Positions 44,933 through 54,485 are shown, numbered from the stretch's first letter. The stretch: 64,000 nt of DNA from DATFVA01 sp963774455 (GCA_963774455.1 CAVZFD010000003.1:310001-374000); one strand, 5' to 3'. Notes: a model not told the origin generated them from the sequence alone. Numbers and translations: made by a program.

Positions 44933-47341
44933 ATGGCAGGAAGTATTGTATTATCAGTCGCGTTAGCTTTCAGTCTGATCGCAATGGTGATGTATTTTCT
45001 TTCGTACCGGGGCTATAAAAACACCGTGAACTACGGAAGGATTGCCTACCATGCTATGGCCGTACTTGTAATTATCGCTTCTACGATACTATGGTATCTT
45101 ATACTTACGCATCAGTACCAGTATCACTATGTATACAGTTACAGTCAGAACAGTCTGAAAACCGGATTTCTTATAGCTTCATTCTGGGGAGGGCAGGAAG
45201 GCAGCTTTATGCTGTGGCTTCTGCTCACATCTATCGTAGGAATTTTTCTGCAGTCATACACCTCCAAAAGAGGCGACCTGGAATTAAGGGTGATGACGGT
45301 GTTTACTCTCGCCACAACGTTCCTGCTCATCATGGTATCACCTATGTTCAAGAATCCTTTTGCATTCATATGGTCGGAGTCGGTATTCATACCGGTTAAG
45401 AGTATCAGTGCAGGATTCCTTAATCTCCCCTGGCTTCAATCATTTATTTTCAGCGATGGTTCAAGCGGACAAACATTCGTTAAAATGGGCGGTGATCTTT
45501 ACGCGAAACTTTCCACTGCAGGCATTTCTGTAAATCAGTTTATTGCTGATGGAAAGGGACTTAATCCTCAGCTGCTCAATTTCTGGATGCAGATACATCC
45601 TCCAATCCTCTTCACAGGTTTCTCAATGTCGACCGTTCCTTTCTCTTTTGCAGTGGCCGCATTGATGAAGAACGATTATAAAGACTGGGTTCGTCAGTCA
45701 TTTCCCTGGGTACTTGCAGGTGCAGGAATACTTGGGCTTGGAATTATGCTCGGCGGTTACTGGGCTTATGAGATGCTTGGATGGGGCGGCTACTGGGCAT
45801 GGGACCCGGTTGAGAATTCAAGTTTAATTCCATGGCTTGTTGGTGTAGCTTCCGTTCATACTTTACTCGTGCAGCGAAAAAGTCAGGCAAAAGGCGGCGT
45901 AGGAAAATATGCGAAAACAAACCTGATACTCTGTATAATGACCTATATACTGGTATTATACAGTACCTTTTTAACAAGGAGCGGAGTACTTGGTGATGCT
46001 TCTGTTCATTCCTTTGTAGACCCGGGTATGCTGGTTTACCTGTTTCTGGTAATATTTATCGGAACATTCATCTTACTCGGTTTTGGTATGCTCATATTCC
46101 GCTGGAAATTTTTAACCGAAGTAACCCACACTGATGAAAATCTATTATCAAGAGACCTCGCATTATTTACTGCAACCATTGTTTTGATTGCCTCTGCTGT
46201 GGTTGTACTGGTTGGTACTTCGGCACCCTTATTTGGTGTATCTGTTGATACTTTCTTCTACAACGAGATGAACCTCCCGATAGCAATCATTATCGGACTA
46301 CTGAACGGACTGAGCCTGCTCTTGAAATGGAAACAGACACGGGGACAGGAACTTGTCAGGAAATCTATACCTGCCATTGCAATCGCAGTTCTGTTTACAG
46401 CGTTCGTTGTAATCTTCGGAGGTATGCACGAGATTATGATGATACTGCTTGCTTTTTCAGCTGCATTTTCAGTGGCTGTCAATGTTGAAATTGCAATTAA
46501 GGTTATCCGCGGAAATATGAAGATGCTTGGTGCATACGTTTCGCATATCGGCATTGCATTATTCATCCTGGGTGTAATTGGTTCAGCTGCTTACGGCAGG
46601 GAAACTGATATCGATCTTATTAAGAATCAGCCTAAAGAAGCGTTTGGATATATTCTGACATTTACCGGTTATCATCCGATCGAGAATAATTCCAAGTATG
46701 CTTTTAATATTCAGGTCCAAAAAGGGGATAAGAAATACACCGTCTCTCCTGTTATGTATATCAGCGATTTCAACAATGGGCTGATGAGAGAACCGGCAAT
46801 ATTGAATATGCTGACAAAAGACATCTATGTTTCACCACTTGGTTATGATGATCAGACGCAGGACCAAGCTGCGGAAGGTCTTGATGTAAAGCTTAACGTA
46901 GGACAGAAGACAAATGTTGAGGGAGCGCAGATAGAATATACAGATTTCGTAAAGCCTGATATGAGCGTTATGATGGGCGGCGGCGATTTTGAAATGGGTG
47001 CCAACCTTAAAATTGTTAAAGACGGAAAAACATATAATGTAGAACCGAAGTTGAAGAAAACCGGTCGTGATTTTATCTATGTTCCCGTTCAAATTTCAGA
47101 AGCTAATATCAAAATACAGCTGAAGAAGATAGATCCTACGACCCAAACGGCAGATTTTATAGTCGGGAAGCTTAAAGGTGAAACAAGTGCAGCAGGACAG
47201 CAGCCGAAAGAGGTATTAACAGTAGCCGCCAGCGTTAAGCCGTACATTAGCCTGGTATGGACGGGAATACTGATAATGGTTGCAGGATTCTTTGTTGCAG
47301 TAACAAGGCGGTTAAGAGAATCCCTGGTCAAGAGCAGTTAG
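44933..47341 (+). CDS. ccmF: Cytochrome c heme lyase component CcmF
   Basis: An 802-residue membrane protein, longer than proteobacterial CcmF. The family's WWD-type motif is WGGYWAWDPVENSS (about 283-296), with the N-terminal WGGQEGSFMLW and conserved histidine at HPPILFTGF. About 14 to 15 helices are seen, with a periplasmic soluble domain at about 550-770 and a last helix near 780. It joins heme from CcmE to apocytochrome. CcmH, CcmG and CcmI are not in the window, consistent with a reduced System I*. It is the last gene of the cluster and is followed by a strong terminator. Confidence 0.94.
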   Translation: MAGSIVLSVALAFSLIAMVMYFLSYRGYKNTVNYGRIAYHAMAVLVIIASTILWYLILTHQYQYHYVYSYSQNSLKTGFLIASFWGGQEGSFMLWLLLTSIVGIFLQSYTSKRGDLELRVMTVFTLATTFLLIMVSPMFKNPFAFIWSESVFIPVKSISAGFLNLPWLQSFIFSDGSSGQTFVKMGGDLYAKLSTAGISVNQFIADGKGLNPQLLNFWMQIHPPILFTGFSMSTVPFSFAVAALMKNDYKDWVRQSFPWVLAGAGILGLGIMLGGYWAYEMLGWGGYWAWDPVENSSLIPWLVGVASVHTLLVQRKSQAKGGVGKYAKTNLILCIMTYILVLYSTFLTRSGVLGDASVHSFVDPGMLVYLFLVIFIGTFILLGFGMLIFRWKFLTEVTHTDENLLSRDLALFTATIVLIASAVVVLVGTSAPLFGVSVDTFFYNEMNLPIAIIIGLLNGLSLLLKWKQTRGQELVRKSIPAIAIAVLFTAFVVIFGGMHEIMMILLAFSAAFSVAVNVEIAIKVIRGNMKMLGAYVSHIGIALFILGVIGSAAYGRETDIDLIKNQPKEAFGYILTFTGYHPIENNSKYAFNIQVQKGDKKYTVSPVMYISDFNNGLMREPAILNMLTKDIYVSPLGYDDQTQDQAAEGLDVKLNVGQKTNVEGAQIEYTDFVKPDMSVMMGGGDFEMGANLKIVKDGKTYNVEPKLKKTGRDFIYVPVQISEANIKIQLKKIDPTTQTADFIVGKLKGETSAAGQQPKEVLTVAASVKPYISLVWTGILIMVAGFFVAVTRRLRESLVKSS

Positions 47342-47433
47342 TCTAAATTTTTGTCAACTGGACTTGGTTCAGGTTCTTAAAACTATCTGAAATGTAATTA
47401 TAAATCCCGAAATAAATCGGAATGCCAAGTTTT

Positions 47434-47462
47434 AATGCCCGCTTATGTCGGGCATTTTTTTT
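47434..47462 (+). terminator. Rho-independent terminator after the ccm cluster
   Basis: An 8-bp stem AATGCCCG (47434-47441) pairs with CGGGCATT (47449-47456) over a 7-base loop, followed by a T-run at 47455-47462. This is a textbook plus-strand terminator, 93 bases after ccmF. The next gene starts 37 bases downstream. Confidence 0.93.
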
Positions 47463-47498
47463 AACTTTACTTACACGAAGAAAAAAACAGGGAAAATT

Positions 47499-49673
47499 AT
47501 GAAGAAGGTTCCAACCGGACTCACAGGCAAAGCACTGATCCTCATTGCATTTTTATTTGTTGCGTTTACCTCTTTTCGCCCCCATGAAGGAATGTACCCG
47601 CTGACAGAGATAAGGAATCTCGATTTAACGGAGGCAGGATTAAAAATACCGATTAATGAAGTTTACAATCCGGATGGCGTCAGTCTTGTTGATGCTCTGG
47701 TAAACCTTGGAGGCTGTACAGGTTCATTTGTTTCCCCTGAAGGATTAATAATTACCAACCATCACTGCGTATTCGGTACCGTTCAGAAAGCAAGTACAAC
47801 AGAACACAACTATCTTGAAAATGGTTTTCTTGCCGGGAGCAGGGAGCAGGAGATTCCTGCAGAAGGAGTGACCTGTAAAATTACCCTGTCATATGCGGAT
47901 GTAAGCAGTGAAGTTTTAAATGCAGCTAATACAACAGCTGATGTATCAGAACGCGAGAAAGCAATCCAGGGAAAAATTGCCGAAATTGTAAAAAGGGAAG
48001 AAGAGAAGGATCCCGCTATTGAGGCACAGGTCTCCGAAATGTTCATAGGTGAAACCTATGTACTTTTCCGGTACAAAGTAATTAAAGACGTTAGACTGGT
48101 TTATGTTCCGCCAAGGGCAATCGGCGAATTCGGAGGAGAATCTGATAACTGGGTCTGGCCGAGACATAATGGTGACTTTTCATTTATGCGTGCCTATGTA
48201 TCGCCTGACGGCAGTGCTGCGGAATATTCTTCAAACAATGTTGCCTATCACCCGAAGAAATTCATCCAGGTTAATCCCGGCGGTGTAGGAGAAGGTGATT
48301 TTATTTTTCTACTGGGTTACCCTGCAAGGACGTATAAACATCAGCCGTCAGACTTCCTGAAATACCAATATGAATATCAGCTTCCGTACATCCAGCAGTT
48401 GTATTCCTGGCTGATAAATCTTTACCTTGAGAGGGGCAAAAATGATCCCGAATCGGAACTGCAATTTGCCTCAAAAGTTAAGGGTCTTTCAAATACCGAA
48501 AAGAACTACCGCGGAAAGATGATCGGTATTAAACGTCTTAACCTTCTCGATAAAAAACAACAGGAAGAAAAAAACCTTCAGAAATTCATAGACTCAAAAC
48601 CTGAACTGCAAGAAAAATATGGAAAGGTATTAAGTCGGATTGATTATGTATATAAAGACGTTTTTGATGATGGAATACTTCCACTTTTTCTCTCGCAGCT
48701 TCAAAGGCAAATTGATATGTACAAGCTGGCAGATATATTCATAAAATATAAAGAAGCCCGGCAGCTCCCTGAGTTGGAGAGGAAAGACGCCTACAAGGAT
48801 AAGAATTATTTGAAACTTGAAAGCAGTGTCAATTCAGTTTATACAGCCTACTATCCGGAACTTGATAAAAAAGTTATGAAGAAGATCCTGAATGACGCTA
48901 TTCAACATAATGAAATCTCGGCGCTTCAGCCTCTGGCAGTATTTGCGAGGAGTATGAGTCCCGGGAACAGGATCAACAGCTTCGTGGATTACATTTATGA
49001 CAGCACTTTTGTAAATAATCCCAAAAAATATATCTCCCTTCTAAGGAATGATTCGGTGAAACTGTCAGAGATAAGTGATCCATTTATCAATTTTGTGAAG
49101 CAGATGGAAGATATACAGGGAAACTATGATAAACGGAATGAAGAAAGAGAAGGAAAGCTTAACCTGCTTCTCGCACAGCTGATGGAAGCAAAGAAACTCT
49201 GGCTCAACAAATCATTTGTTCCTGATGCAAACAGAACGCTGAGATTAACTTACGGTCATATTAAGGGATATTCACCTTTTGATGCAGTATACCTTGATCC
49301 CATTACAACATTAAGGGGTGTGATTGAAAAAGGAAGAGAATCAGGCGACTACAAACTTCCCGAAAAAATTAAAGAATTATATGAGAAGAAAGATTTCGGA
49401 CAATTTGCCGATAAAAAGTACAATGATGTTCCGGTTGCCCTGTTATACAATACGGACACAAGCGGGGGCAACAGCGGCAGTCCCATTCTGGATGCTTATG
49501 GAAGGCTAGTAGGAGTAAATTTCGACAGGGCCTTTGAAGCCACAGTAAACGACTATGCCTGGAATCCCGACTACAGCCGCTCGATCGGTGTTGATATCCG
49601 TTATGTCCTATGGGTTACGCAGAAAATAGGAGGTGCAGATTTCCTGCTGAAAGAGATGGGAGTATCAGAATAA
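47499..49673 (+). CDS. S46-family dipeptidyl peptidase, DPP11-like
   Basis: The start at ATG 47499 (MKKVPTGLTGKALILIAFLFVAF) gives a signal peptide; an upstream frame extends over the terminator and is rejected. The 724-residue protein is an S46 exopeptidase that removes N-terminal dipeptides from extracellular peptides. Catalytic region: TNHHC (about 86-90), the aspartate in ESDNWVWPRHNGDFSF, and the nucleophile S659 in SGGNSGSP. Eighteen residues after the serine is arginine R677 (VNFDRAFEA). In DPP11 this position is Arg (S655 to R673) and gives Asp/Glu specificity, whereas DPP7 has Gly. An acidic-residue-preferring DPP11 is predicted. Periplasmic. Confidence 0.9.
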   Translation: MKKVPTGLTGKALILIAFLFVAFTSFRPHEGMYPLTEIRNLDLTEAGLKIPINEVYNPDGVSLVDALVNLGGCTGSFVSPEGLIITNHHCVFGTVQKASTTEHNYLENGFLAGSREQEIPAEGVTCKITLSYADVSSEVLNAANTTADVSEREKAIQGKIAEIVKREEEKDPAIEAQVSEMFIGETYVLFRYKVIKDVRLVYVPPRAIGEFGGESDNWVWPRHNGDFSFMRAYVSPDGSAAEYSSNNVAYHPKKFIQVNPGGVGEGDFIFLLGYPARTYKHQPSDFLKYQYEYQLPYIQQLYSWLINLYLERGKNDPESELQFASKVKGLSNTEKNYRGKMIGIKRLNLLDKKQQEEKNLQKFIDSKPELQEKYGKVLSRIDYVYKDVFDDGILPLFLSQLQRQIDMYKLADIFIKYKEARQLPELERKDAYKDKNYLKLESSVNSVYTAYYPELDKKVMKKILNDAIQHNEISALQPLAVFARSMSPGNRINSFVDYIYDSTFVNNPKKYISLLRNDSVKLSEISDPFINFVKQMEDIQGNYDKRNEEREGKLNLLLAQLMEAKKLWLNKSFVPDANRTLRLTYGHIKGYSPFDAVYLDPITTLRGVIEKGRESGDYKLPEKIKELYEKKDFGQFADKKYNDVPVALLYNTDTSGGNSGSPILDAYGRLVGVNFDRAFEATVNDYAWNPDYSRSIGVDIRYVLWVTQKIGGADFLLKEMGVSE

Positions 49674-49712
49674 TTAAGCAACTTTGTGAATGAATTCTAG
49701 AGCTGACCATGA

Positions 49713-49781
49713 CGAGATTACCTATACGCGTCTGGCTCGGATGTACCTGAGGGTCTCGCATACGTGATTACTCAGTAATCA
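49713..49781 (+). other. Candidate folded element between convergent genes
   Basis: This segment contains a hairpin CTCGG-ATGTA-CC(T)GAG (49736-49751) closed by CGAGA/TCTCG (49713-49717 with 49754-49758), then a perfect 17-base palindrome TGATTACT-C-AGTAATCA (49765-49781). It lies between the S46 peptidase and the convergent kinase gene. It has the same order of two hairpins, and shares the 8-mer GATGTACC, as the element at 5319-5403 read on the minus strand. Relationship is not proven. Confidence 0.35.
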
Positions 49782-49881
49782 AGGTTTTCAAAGGGGATGA
49801 GTTAAGTAATTTGGGCAGCATGATAATTGTTTCTATTCATCACGTCCATAAGTTGTGTTTCTCAGAAGAGGTGTAATTTTA

Positions 49882-52455
49882 TCAAAATTTCGCGGGGTCA
49901 GTCAGTTTTTTAATTCGCAGATTCTGAAGAACCTCTCGGTAGTAGCTCAGTTTATCGGGGTTATTTGTAGCGTGGTACAGCTTCACCAGGTAGTTAAGAA
50001 TCCGGACAGTATTTATATTATTTACTCCTTTTATATCCTTTATCTTATTATATCCAACGCTTAAAAGGGTATCAGCTGCTGTATATTCTTTTTGATAATA
50101 TTTAATTATCCCCAGTTCTGCATAGGCTGAAACAATATTTGAATGTCCATCCTTATAATTCATTTTATAGATTTTCAGCGCCTTTTGAATAAAATTTTCA
50201 GCCTTGGTATATAATCGCTTCTCAATTAATACCTTGCTGTACCAGTAATCAGCCAAACCAATCCAGACATGCGTTCCATTTAAGGAATTCTTAAAGGTTT
50301 CCATAGCAGTAATTAAATTAGCTTCGGAATCGGCGTACTTTTTCATCGTAAACTGAAGCGCCCCAAGGTTCATGAAAGCTAGTCCGACAAGTGAATGACC
50401 TTTACCTAAAGTCTTAATTTTAAGGTCAAGCGATTTTTTAAAATAATCCTCGGCTATGTCCCATTTCTCTTCATCTATATAGATATAAGCCAGGTTATTA
50501 TACAAAGTTGAGATCTCAGGCCTGTCAGTTCCGTACAACTTAAGATAAACATCCAGTGCTTTTTTGTAATAATTTTCAGCTTCGATTAAATTGTTAAGTG
50601 CTTCATACGATAATCCCATATTATTTTCGGCGCTAGCTACATCTTTGTCATTACTGCCGAAATTATCAAGCAGAATCTTATAAGCTTCTTTCAACAGAAC
50701 CAGTGATTCATCATATTTTTCCTGTTCCTGTTTTAAGGTTCCATAATCGTTCAGGCAGCTTGCATAAGTGCGTGGCGGCGAATCAGGATTTTTTCTAAAA
50801 ATTTTAATACTGGCGGAATAGAATGAATCTGAAGCAGCAAAATCTCCCGTCCAGTCATAATACAATGCAACCTGGTGAATACTCTCGGCAGTATGGTAAT
50901 TATCCATCCCGTACACTTGCTTATTTAATTCCAGCGACTTAAGTAAGTGAGGCTTAGCTGCGTCAAACTCGCCTAAATTGACTAAGGTTGTCCCAATCGT
51001 TTTTCTTACAGCTGCTTCCACCTCAGGATGGCCAATAAAACTATTTCCCACATCATTCGAAGCTTTTTTCAAGATATCATAAACTCTGACATCTCTGCCT
51101 TTCTCGGTTGGATCCGCAGAAGAAAGCATCTCCTGCAGAAAATTATTAACGTTTTCAGCTATTAATGCTTCAGCTTTTGCATTATCCCTCTGCTCAGCGG
51201 CAGCATTTGCCTGCCAGATTATAGCTATTAAGCTTATTACCAAAAAAATAAGAAAGGCTGCTGAAGTAACAACCCCAACTTTATGTCTCTGAATAAATTT
51301 TGAAAGCCGGTAGCCCGTGGTATCTTTTTGAGCAATTACTGGTAAACCTGAAAGATGCCTGTTTATATCTTCAGCAAATTGTTCAACAGACATATATCGC
51401 CTGGATGGGTCTTTATGCATTGCTTTCAGGACAATATTATCGAGATCACCCTTAAGATGTCTGCAGGTTTTTTCAATTATTATAGGTTTATCAGAACCAG
51501 AAACTGTTTGGCTTAACTTCTCACTGGGTTTTACAATTTTTTCATCGGTAATAAATTTACTGATAGAGGCTGGAGAGTTATTAGTAATCTTGTATGGCTG
51601 TAATCCCGTTAATACCTGGTAAAGTAAAACCCCAAGGGAGTAAATATCAGCTGTTGTTGTAACTTTTTCACCCTTGATTTGTTCAGGACTGGCATAGTCA
51701 GGAGTTAAGTGCCACATGCCGGTGTGAGTAAGTCCTTCACCCTGTTCAGTAAGATCCTCATCAAGAAGTTTGGCTATTCCGAAATCCAGTAGTTTTGGTA
51801 CACCCTGGTTGGTAACCAGGATATTGCCAGGTTTTAAATCGCGGTGAACAACCAGGTTTTGATGAGCATACTGAACCGCATTACAGACTTCTATAAATAA
51901 TCTCAACCTGTCACGAACCGACAGTTTATTTTTCTCACAATATTTAGTAATAGGAATACCATCGATATATTCCATCACAAGGTAGGGGAGTCCGTTCTCA
52001 GTTCGTCCGCCATCAAGCAATCTTGCAATGTTATTGTGCTGAAGGTTTGCCAGTGTTTGTCTTTCTATCTGAAAACGTTTTAACAAATAGTCGGACGTAA
52101 TCCCGTGTCTTAGTATTTTGATGGCAACTTTTTGATCATATTCCTTATCATTTCTTTTACCTGAATACACAACACCCATTCCTCCAAAGCCAGCCTCTCC
52201 TTCAACCAGGTAGCTGCCTATCTGCGTGCCTATAAAAGGATCCCTGAAAGCTTCTTTATTATCCTGGAGGAAGGATAATGGGTCTTCCAGGAAGTCTTCA
52301 GAATGACTAATGGAATTAATCAGACTTATGACTTCATTTTTCAATTCAGAATCATTCCCGCACTTACGGTTAATAAATTTCTCCCGATCCGAATCCGCAA
52401 GGTTCAAAGCTTCTTCAAATATTTCTTTTATAGTGTTTAGTTTTTCGCGGTTCAA
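49882..52455 (-). CDS. Serine/threonine protein kinase with TPR repeats
   Basis: An 857-residue Hanks-type kinase. Kinase domain at about 75-375: Gly loop GFGGMGVVY (89-97), lysine K113 (VAIKIL), catalytic HRDLKPGN (D206), DFG at 224-226, and the SPEQIKGEKVTTTADIYSLG segment. One transmembrane helix at about 393-415. The rest (about 430-850) is a series of TPR units, for example AAKPHLLKSLELNKQVYG, AENYYKKALDVYLKLYG and AEDYFKKSLDLKIKTLG, predicted to be periplasmic. Such kinase-TPR proteins lie next to TIGR02999-type ECF sigma genes, and the sigma gene is 20 bases upstream here. Confidence 0.92.
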   Translation of the reverse strand: MNREKLNTIKEIFEEALNLADSDREKFINRKCGNDSELKNEVISLINSISHSEDFLEDPLSFLQDNKEAFRDPFIGTQIGSYLVEGEAGFGGMGVVYSGKRNDKEYDQKVAIKILRHGITSDYLLKRFQIERQTLANLQHNNIARLLDGGRTENGLPYLVMEYIDGIPITKYCEKNKLSVRDRLRLFIEVCNAVQYAHQNLVVHRDLKPGNILVTNQGVPKLLDFGIAKLLDEDLTEQGEGLTHTGMWHLTPDYASPEQIKGEKVTTTADIYSLGVLLYQVLTGLQPYKITNNSPASISKFITDEKIVKPSEKLSQTVSGSDKPIIIEKTCRHLKGDLDNIVLKAMHKDPSRRYMSVEQFAEDINRHLSGLPVIAQKDTTGYRLSKFIQRHKVGVVTSAAFLIFLVISLIAIIWQANAAAEQRDNAKAEALIAENVNNFLQEMLSSADPTEKGRDVRVYDILKKASNDVGNSFIGHPEVEAAVRKTIGTTLVNLGEFDAAKPHLLKSLELNKQVYGMDNYHTAESIHQVALYYDWTGDFAASDSFYSASIKIFRKNPDSPPRTYASCLNDYGTLKQEQEKYDESLVLLKEAYKILLDNFGSNDKDVASAENNMGLSYEALNNLIEAENYYKKALDVYLKLYGTDRPEISTLYNNLAYIYIDEEKWDIAEDYFKKSLDLKIKTLGKGHSLVGLAFMNLGALQFTMKKYADSEANLITAMETFKNSLNGTHVWIGLADYWYSKVLIEKRLYTKAENFIQKALKIYKMNYKDGHSNIVSAYAELGIIKYYQKEYTAADTLLSVGYNKIKDIKGVNNINTVRILNYLVKLYHATNNPDKLSYYREVLQNLRIKKLTDPAKF

Positions 52456-52475
52456 AGTATAAGTATTTGTATGAA

Positions 52476-53045
52476 TTAAAGGTTAGATATCTCCCGGTAG
52501 AGCCATGCTTTGGCAAAAATCCAATCCCTTTTTGCAGTTGCGGGCGAAATATCCAGTGCTTCAGCCGTCTCTTCAATTGTAAGTCCGGAAAAAAATCTCA
52601 ATTCAACTATTTTCCCCGGACGTTCCTCAAACATCTCAAGTTTATTCAACGCGTCATCAAGTGCTATAATTTGGTCATCACTTTTTTCAGAAATTTCAAA
52701 AGCATCTTCGAGAGAAATATTCATTTTTCCTTCACCCCGTTTTATAGATTTTCTTTTTCTTGCATGATCAACAAGAATCTGCCGCATTGACTGGGCAGCT
52801 ATCCCGAAAAAATGGGCACGGTTCTGCCAGTTAATATTTTCATTCCCGACCATTTTAATATAGGCTTCGTGCACAAGTTCTGTAGTCTGGAGGGTATGAT
52901 TGCGGTATTCTTCATTCAGATATTTAGAAGAAATTCTTCTTAGCTCGTCATAAACATAGGGCAGAAGCTGATCAACAGCACCCTTTTTACCCTTGATGCA
53001 ATTTTCAAGCATAAGGGTAACATTCTGCTGAGTAATATTCTGCAT
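52476..53045 (-). CDS. ECF-type RNA polymerase sigma factor (TIGR02999-like)
   Basis: A 189-residue sigma factor: region 2 includes YDELRRISSKYL and TTELVHEAYIKMVG (about 30-70), a linker with ARKRKSIKRGEGKMNISL, and region 4 HTH FFSGLTIEETAEALDISPATAKRDWIFAKAWL (about 150-184). It belongs to the ECF-like group often paired with serine/threonine kinase-TPR proteins (TIGR02999). It lies upstream of the kinase gene on the same strand. Kinase-dependent sigma activation, by phosphorylation or TPR interaction, is plausible from family context. Confidence 0.92.
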   Translation of the reverse strand: MQNITQQNVTLMLENCIKGKKGAVDQLLPYVYDELRRISSKYLNEEYRNHTLQTTELVHEAYIKMVGNENINWQNRAHFFGIAAQSMRQILVDHARKRKSIKRGEGKMNISLEDAFEISEKSDDQIIALDDALNKLEMFEERPGKIVELRFFSGLTIEETAEALDISPATAKRDWIFAKAWLYREISNL

Positions 53046-53252
53046 AAATATAATGTTAATTGAAAGATTCTTTGATTTTGATTATAAGTTATGAGATAAT
53101 ATTTGCGAAATCAATAATTTTTCGAAAGTTTTTGTTATTTATCACCCTTTCCGGGAGATTTTATTATTAACGGATGAACCTTTTCACTCTCCTTTTCCGC
53201 ATGTACTCATGAATCCCAAAAAATAATTCATAAAACCAATAGGAGAGTCATT

Positions 53253-53882
53253 ATGAAAAAGTTCTTTTCTTTTCTTGTTTTCGTTGTTCTCGTCTTTACA
53301 ACTGTGCCTGTATTTGGCCAATCTGTGAAAATTGGACCAAGAGTAAGTGGAAACTATAATATTTACAATCAGCAGGGACTAACATTATCTTATAATGGAA
53401 TCGGGGTGGGCATCGGCGGAACTGTTGATGTTTCTTTTAGTCCACACATTGGCGTCATAACCAATCTGACAGCTTTCGATATGAGTAATTTTTCTAATTC
53501 TACAACCAACCAGGGACAAACAATAGAAAACTCATATTCCCTTTATTATTTATCATTAGATCCTATGTTCAAAACAGAATTTAGCGGATTTTACATGGTA
53601 GCCGGACCCTCTGTGGGAATAAAATTAGGCGGAAGCGGGGAACAAACAAAAACACAAACCGGCGGGGGAAATCCTGAGGTTAATACCTTAGGTACTAATT
53701 TTAATTCCATTCGTTTCGGCATAGCCGTCGGCACGGGATATAACTTTACGCTTTCCCAGGGATTATATATGGGAACAGATATTATAGCAGGCATCCCATT
53801 GTCAAAAACATTTGATGCGCCGGGTTTAAGTAACAGTACTTTTTCGCTGAAATTGGGAGTAGCCTTAAAATTTTCAATTTAA
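53253..53882 (+). CDS. Outer-membrane beta-barrel protein
   Basis: A 209-residue exported protein: signal peptide MKKFFSFLVFVVLVFTTVPVFGQ. The rest reads as an eight-strand barrel of the porin-like Opa/OmpA class (KIGPRVSGNYNIYNQ, GVGIGGTVDVSFSPHIGVITNL, FRFGIAVGTGYNF-type strands) ending in FSLKLGVALKFSI with a terminal hydrophobic residue. A flexible extracellular loop rich in G, T and Q (about 125-150) is present. It is divergent from the ECF sigma gene and followed by a lipoprotein gene 37 bases later. Function unknown; it may be a target of that sigma factor. Confidence 0.75.
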   Translation: MKKFFSFLVFVVLVFTTVPVFGQSVKIGPRVSGNYNIYNQQGLTLSYNGIGVGIGGTVDVSFSPHIGVITNLTAFDMSNFSNSTTNQGQTIENSYSLYYLSLDPMFKTEFSGFYMVAGPSVGIKLGGSGEQTKTQTGGGNPEVNTLGTNFNSIRFGIAVGTGYNFTLSQGLYMGTDIIAGIPLSKTFDAPGLSNSTFSLKLGVALKFSI

Positions 53883-53919
53883 TATGAACACAAAACAAAA
53901 ATTTACAACGGAGGTTTAA

Positions 53920-54360
53920 ATGAAATATATATTGCTTTTATTATCGATGTGCACAATTTTCTTTTTCGGCTGCAGTAATGATAGCGGGAATCCAACCGGA
54001 GTAGGCGGGGTAGGGGGAACCGGCGGAGATACAGGTGGGGGAAACAATACCGGAAATGTAAATATTGAAGTCGGCGTAGCCCAGGATAACCAGGGAAATA
54101 TACTTTTCGGGTTTAATCCGGGTGCTGCCATAACAATCGCTACCATCGTGGTAAGTCAGGCTGATCAGGGAATAAATGAAACAATAAATAACCCCGATCC
54201 AACCCAGCAATTTGAACCTGTACAAGCAGGCAATTACTATTCTTTTTATCAGCCGCAGCAGCAGCTTCAGACCGGGCAGCAATGGTCATTCAAATTCACC
54301 GGAACAATTGTTCAGGGAGGAGCTAATTATACTAAAACTATTAATTATACAGTACAATAA
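53920..54360 (+). CDS. Predicted lipoprotein with glycine-rich linker
   Basis: A 146-residue lipoprotein: MKYILLLLSMCTIFFFGC, with lipidation at C18. The next ~25 residues are a Gly/Thr-rich spacer (GVGGVGGTGGDTGGGNNTGN), then a compact beta-sandwich-like domain (about 45-146, NIEVGVAQDNQGNILFGFNP...ANYTKTINYTVQ). A GGAGG ribosome site precedes the ATG. It follows the beta-barrel gene and probably shares its transcript. No family recognised. Confidence 0.75.
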   Translation: MKYILLLLSMCTIFFFGCSNDSGNPTGVGGVGGTGGDTGGGNNTGNVNIEVGVAQDNQGNILFGFNPGAAITIATIVVSQADQGINETINNPDPTQQFEPVQAGNYYSFYQPQQQLQTGQQWSFKFTGTIVQGGANYTKTINYTVQ

Positions 54361-54362
54361 TT

Positions 54363-54430
54363 CGGACTCTCCTGTCCGGTAAAACAAGGGCTTGTATTTG
54401 CTGCTTTTCAGCTTATATGAGCCCTTTTAA
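54363..54430 (+). terminator. Terminator structure after the lipoprotein gene
   Basis: Two hairpins follow the lipoprotein stop. A small stem CGGAC/GTCCG (54363-54378) is followed by a longer one: AAGGGCT (54386-54392) pairs with AGCCCTT (54420-54426), with an inner GCTG/CAGC stem, then TTAA. The second resembles a Rho-independent terminator. Confidence 0.7.
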
Positions 54431-54485
54431 TTTATCTGAAAAACCCGCTTTAAGTAGCATGTTAGATTTCACATATAAAACAATT

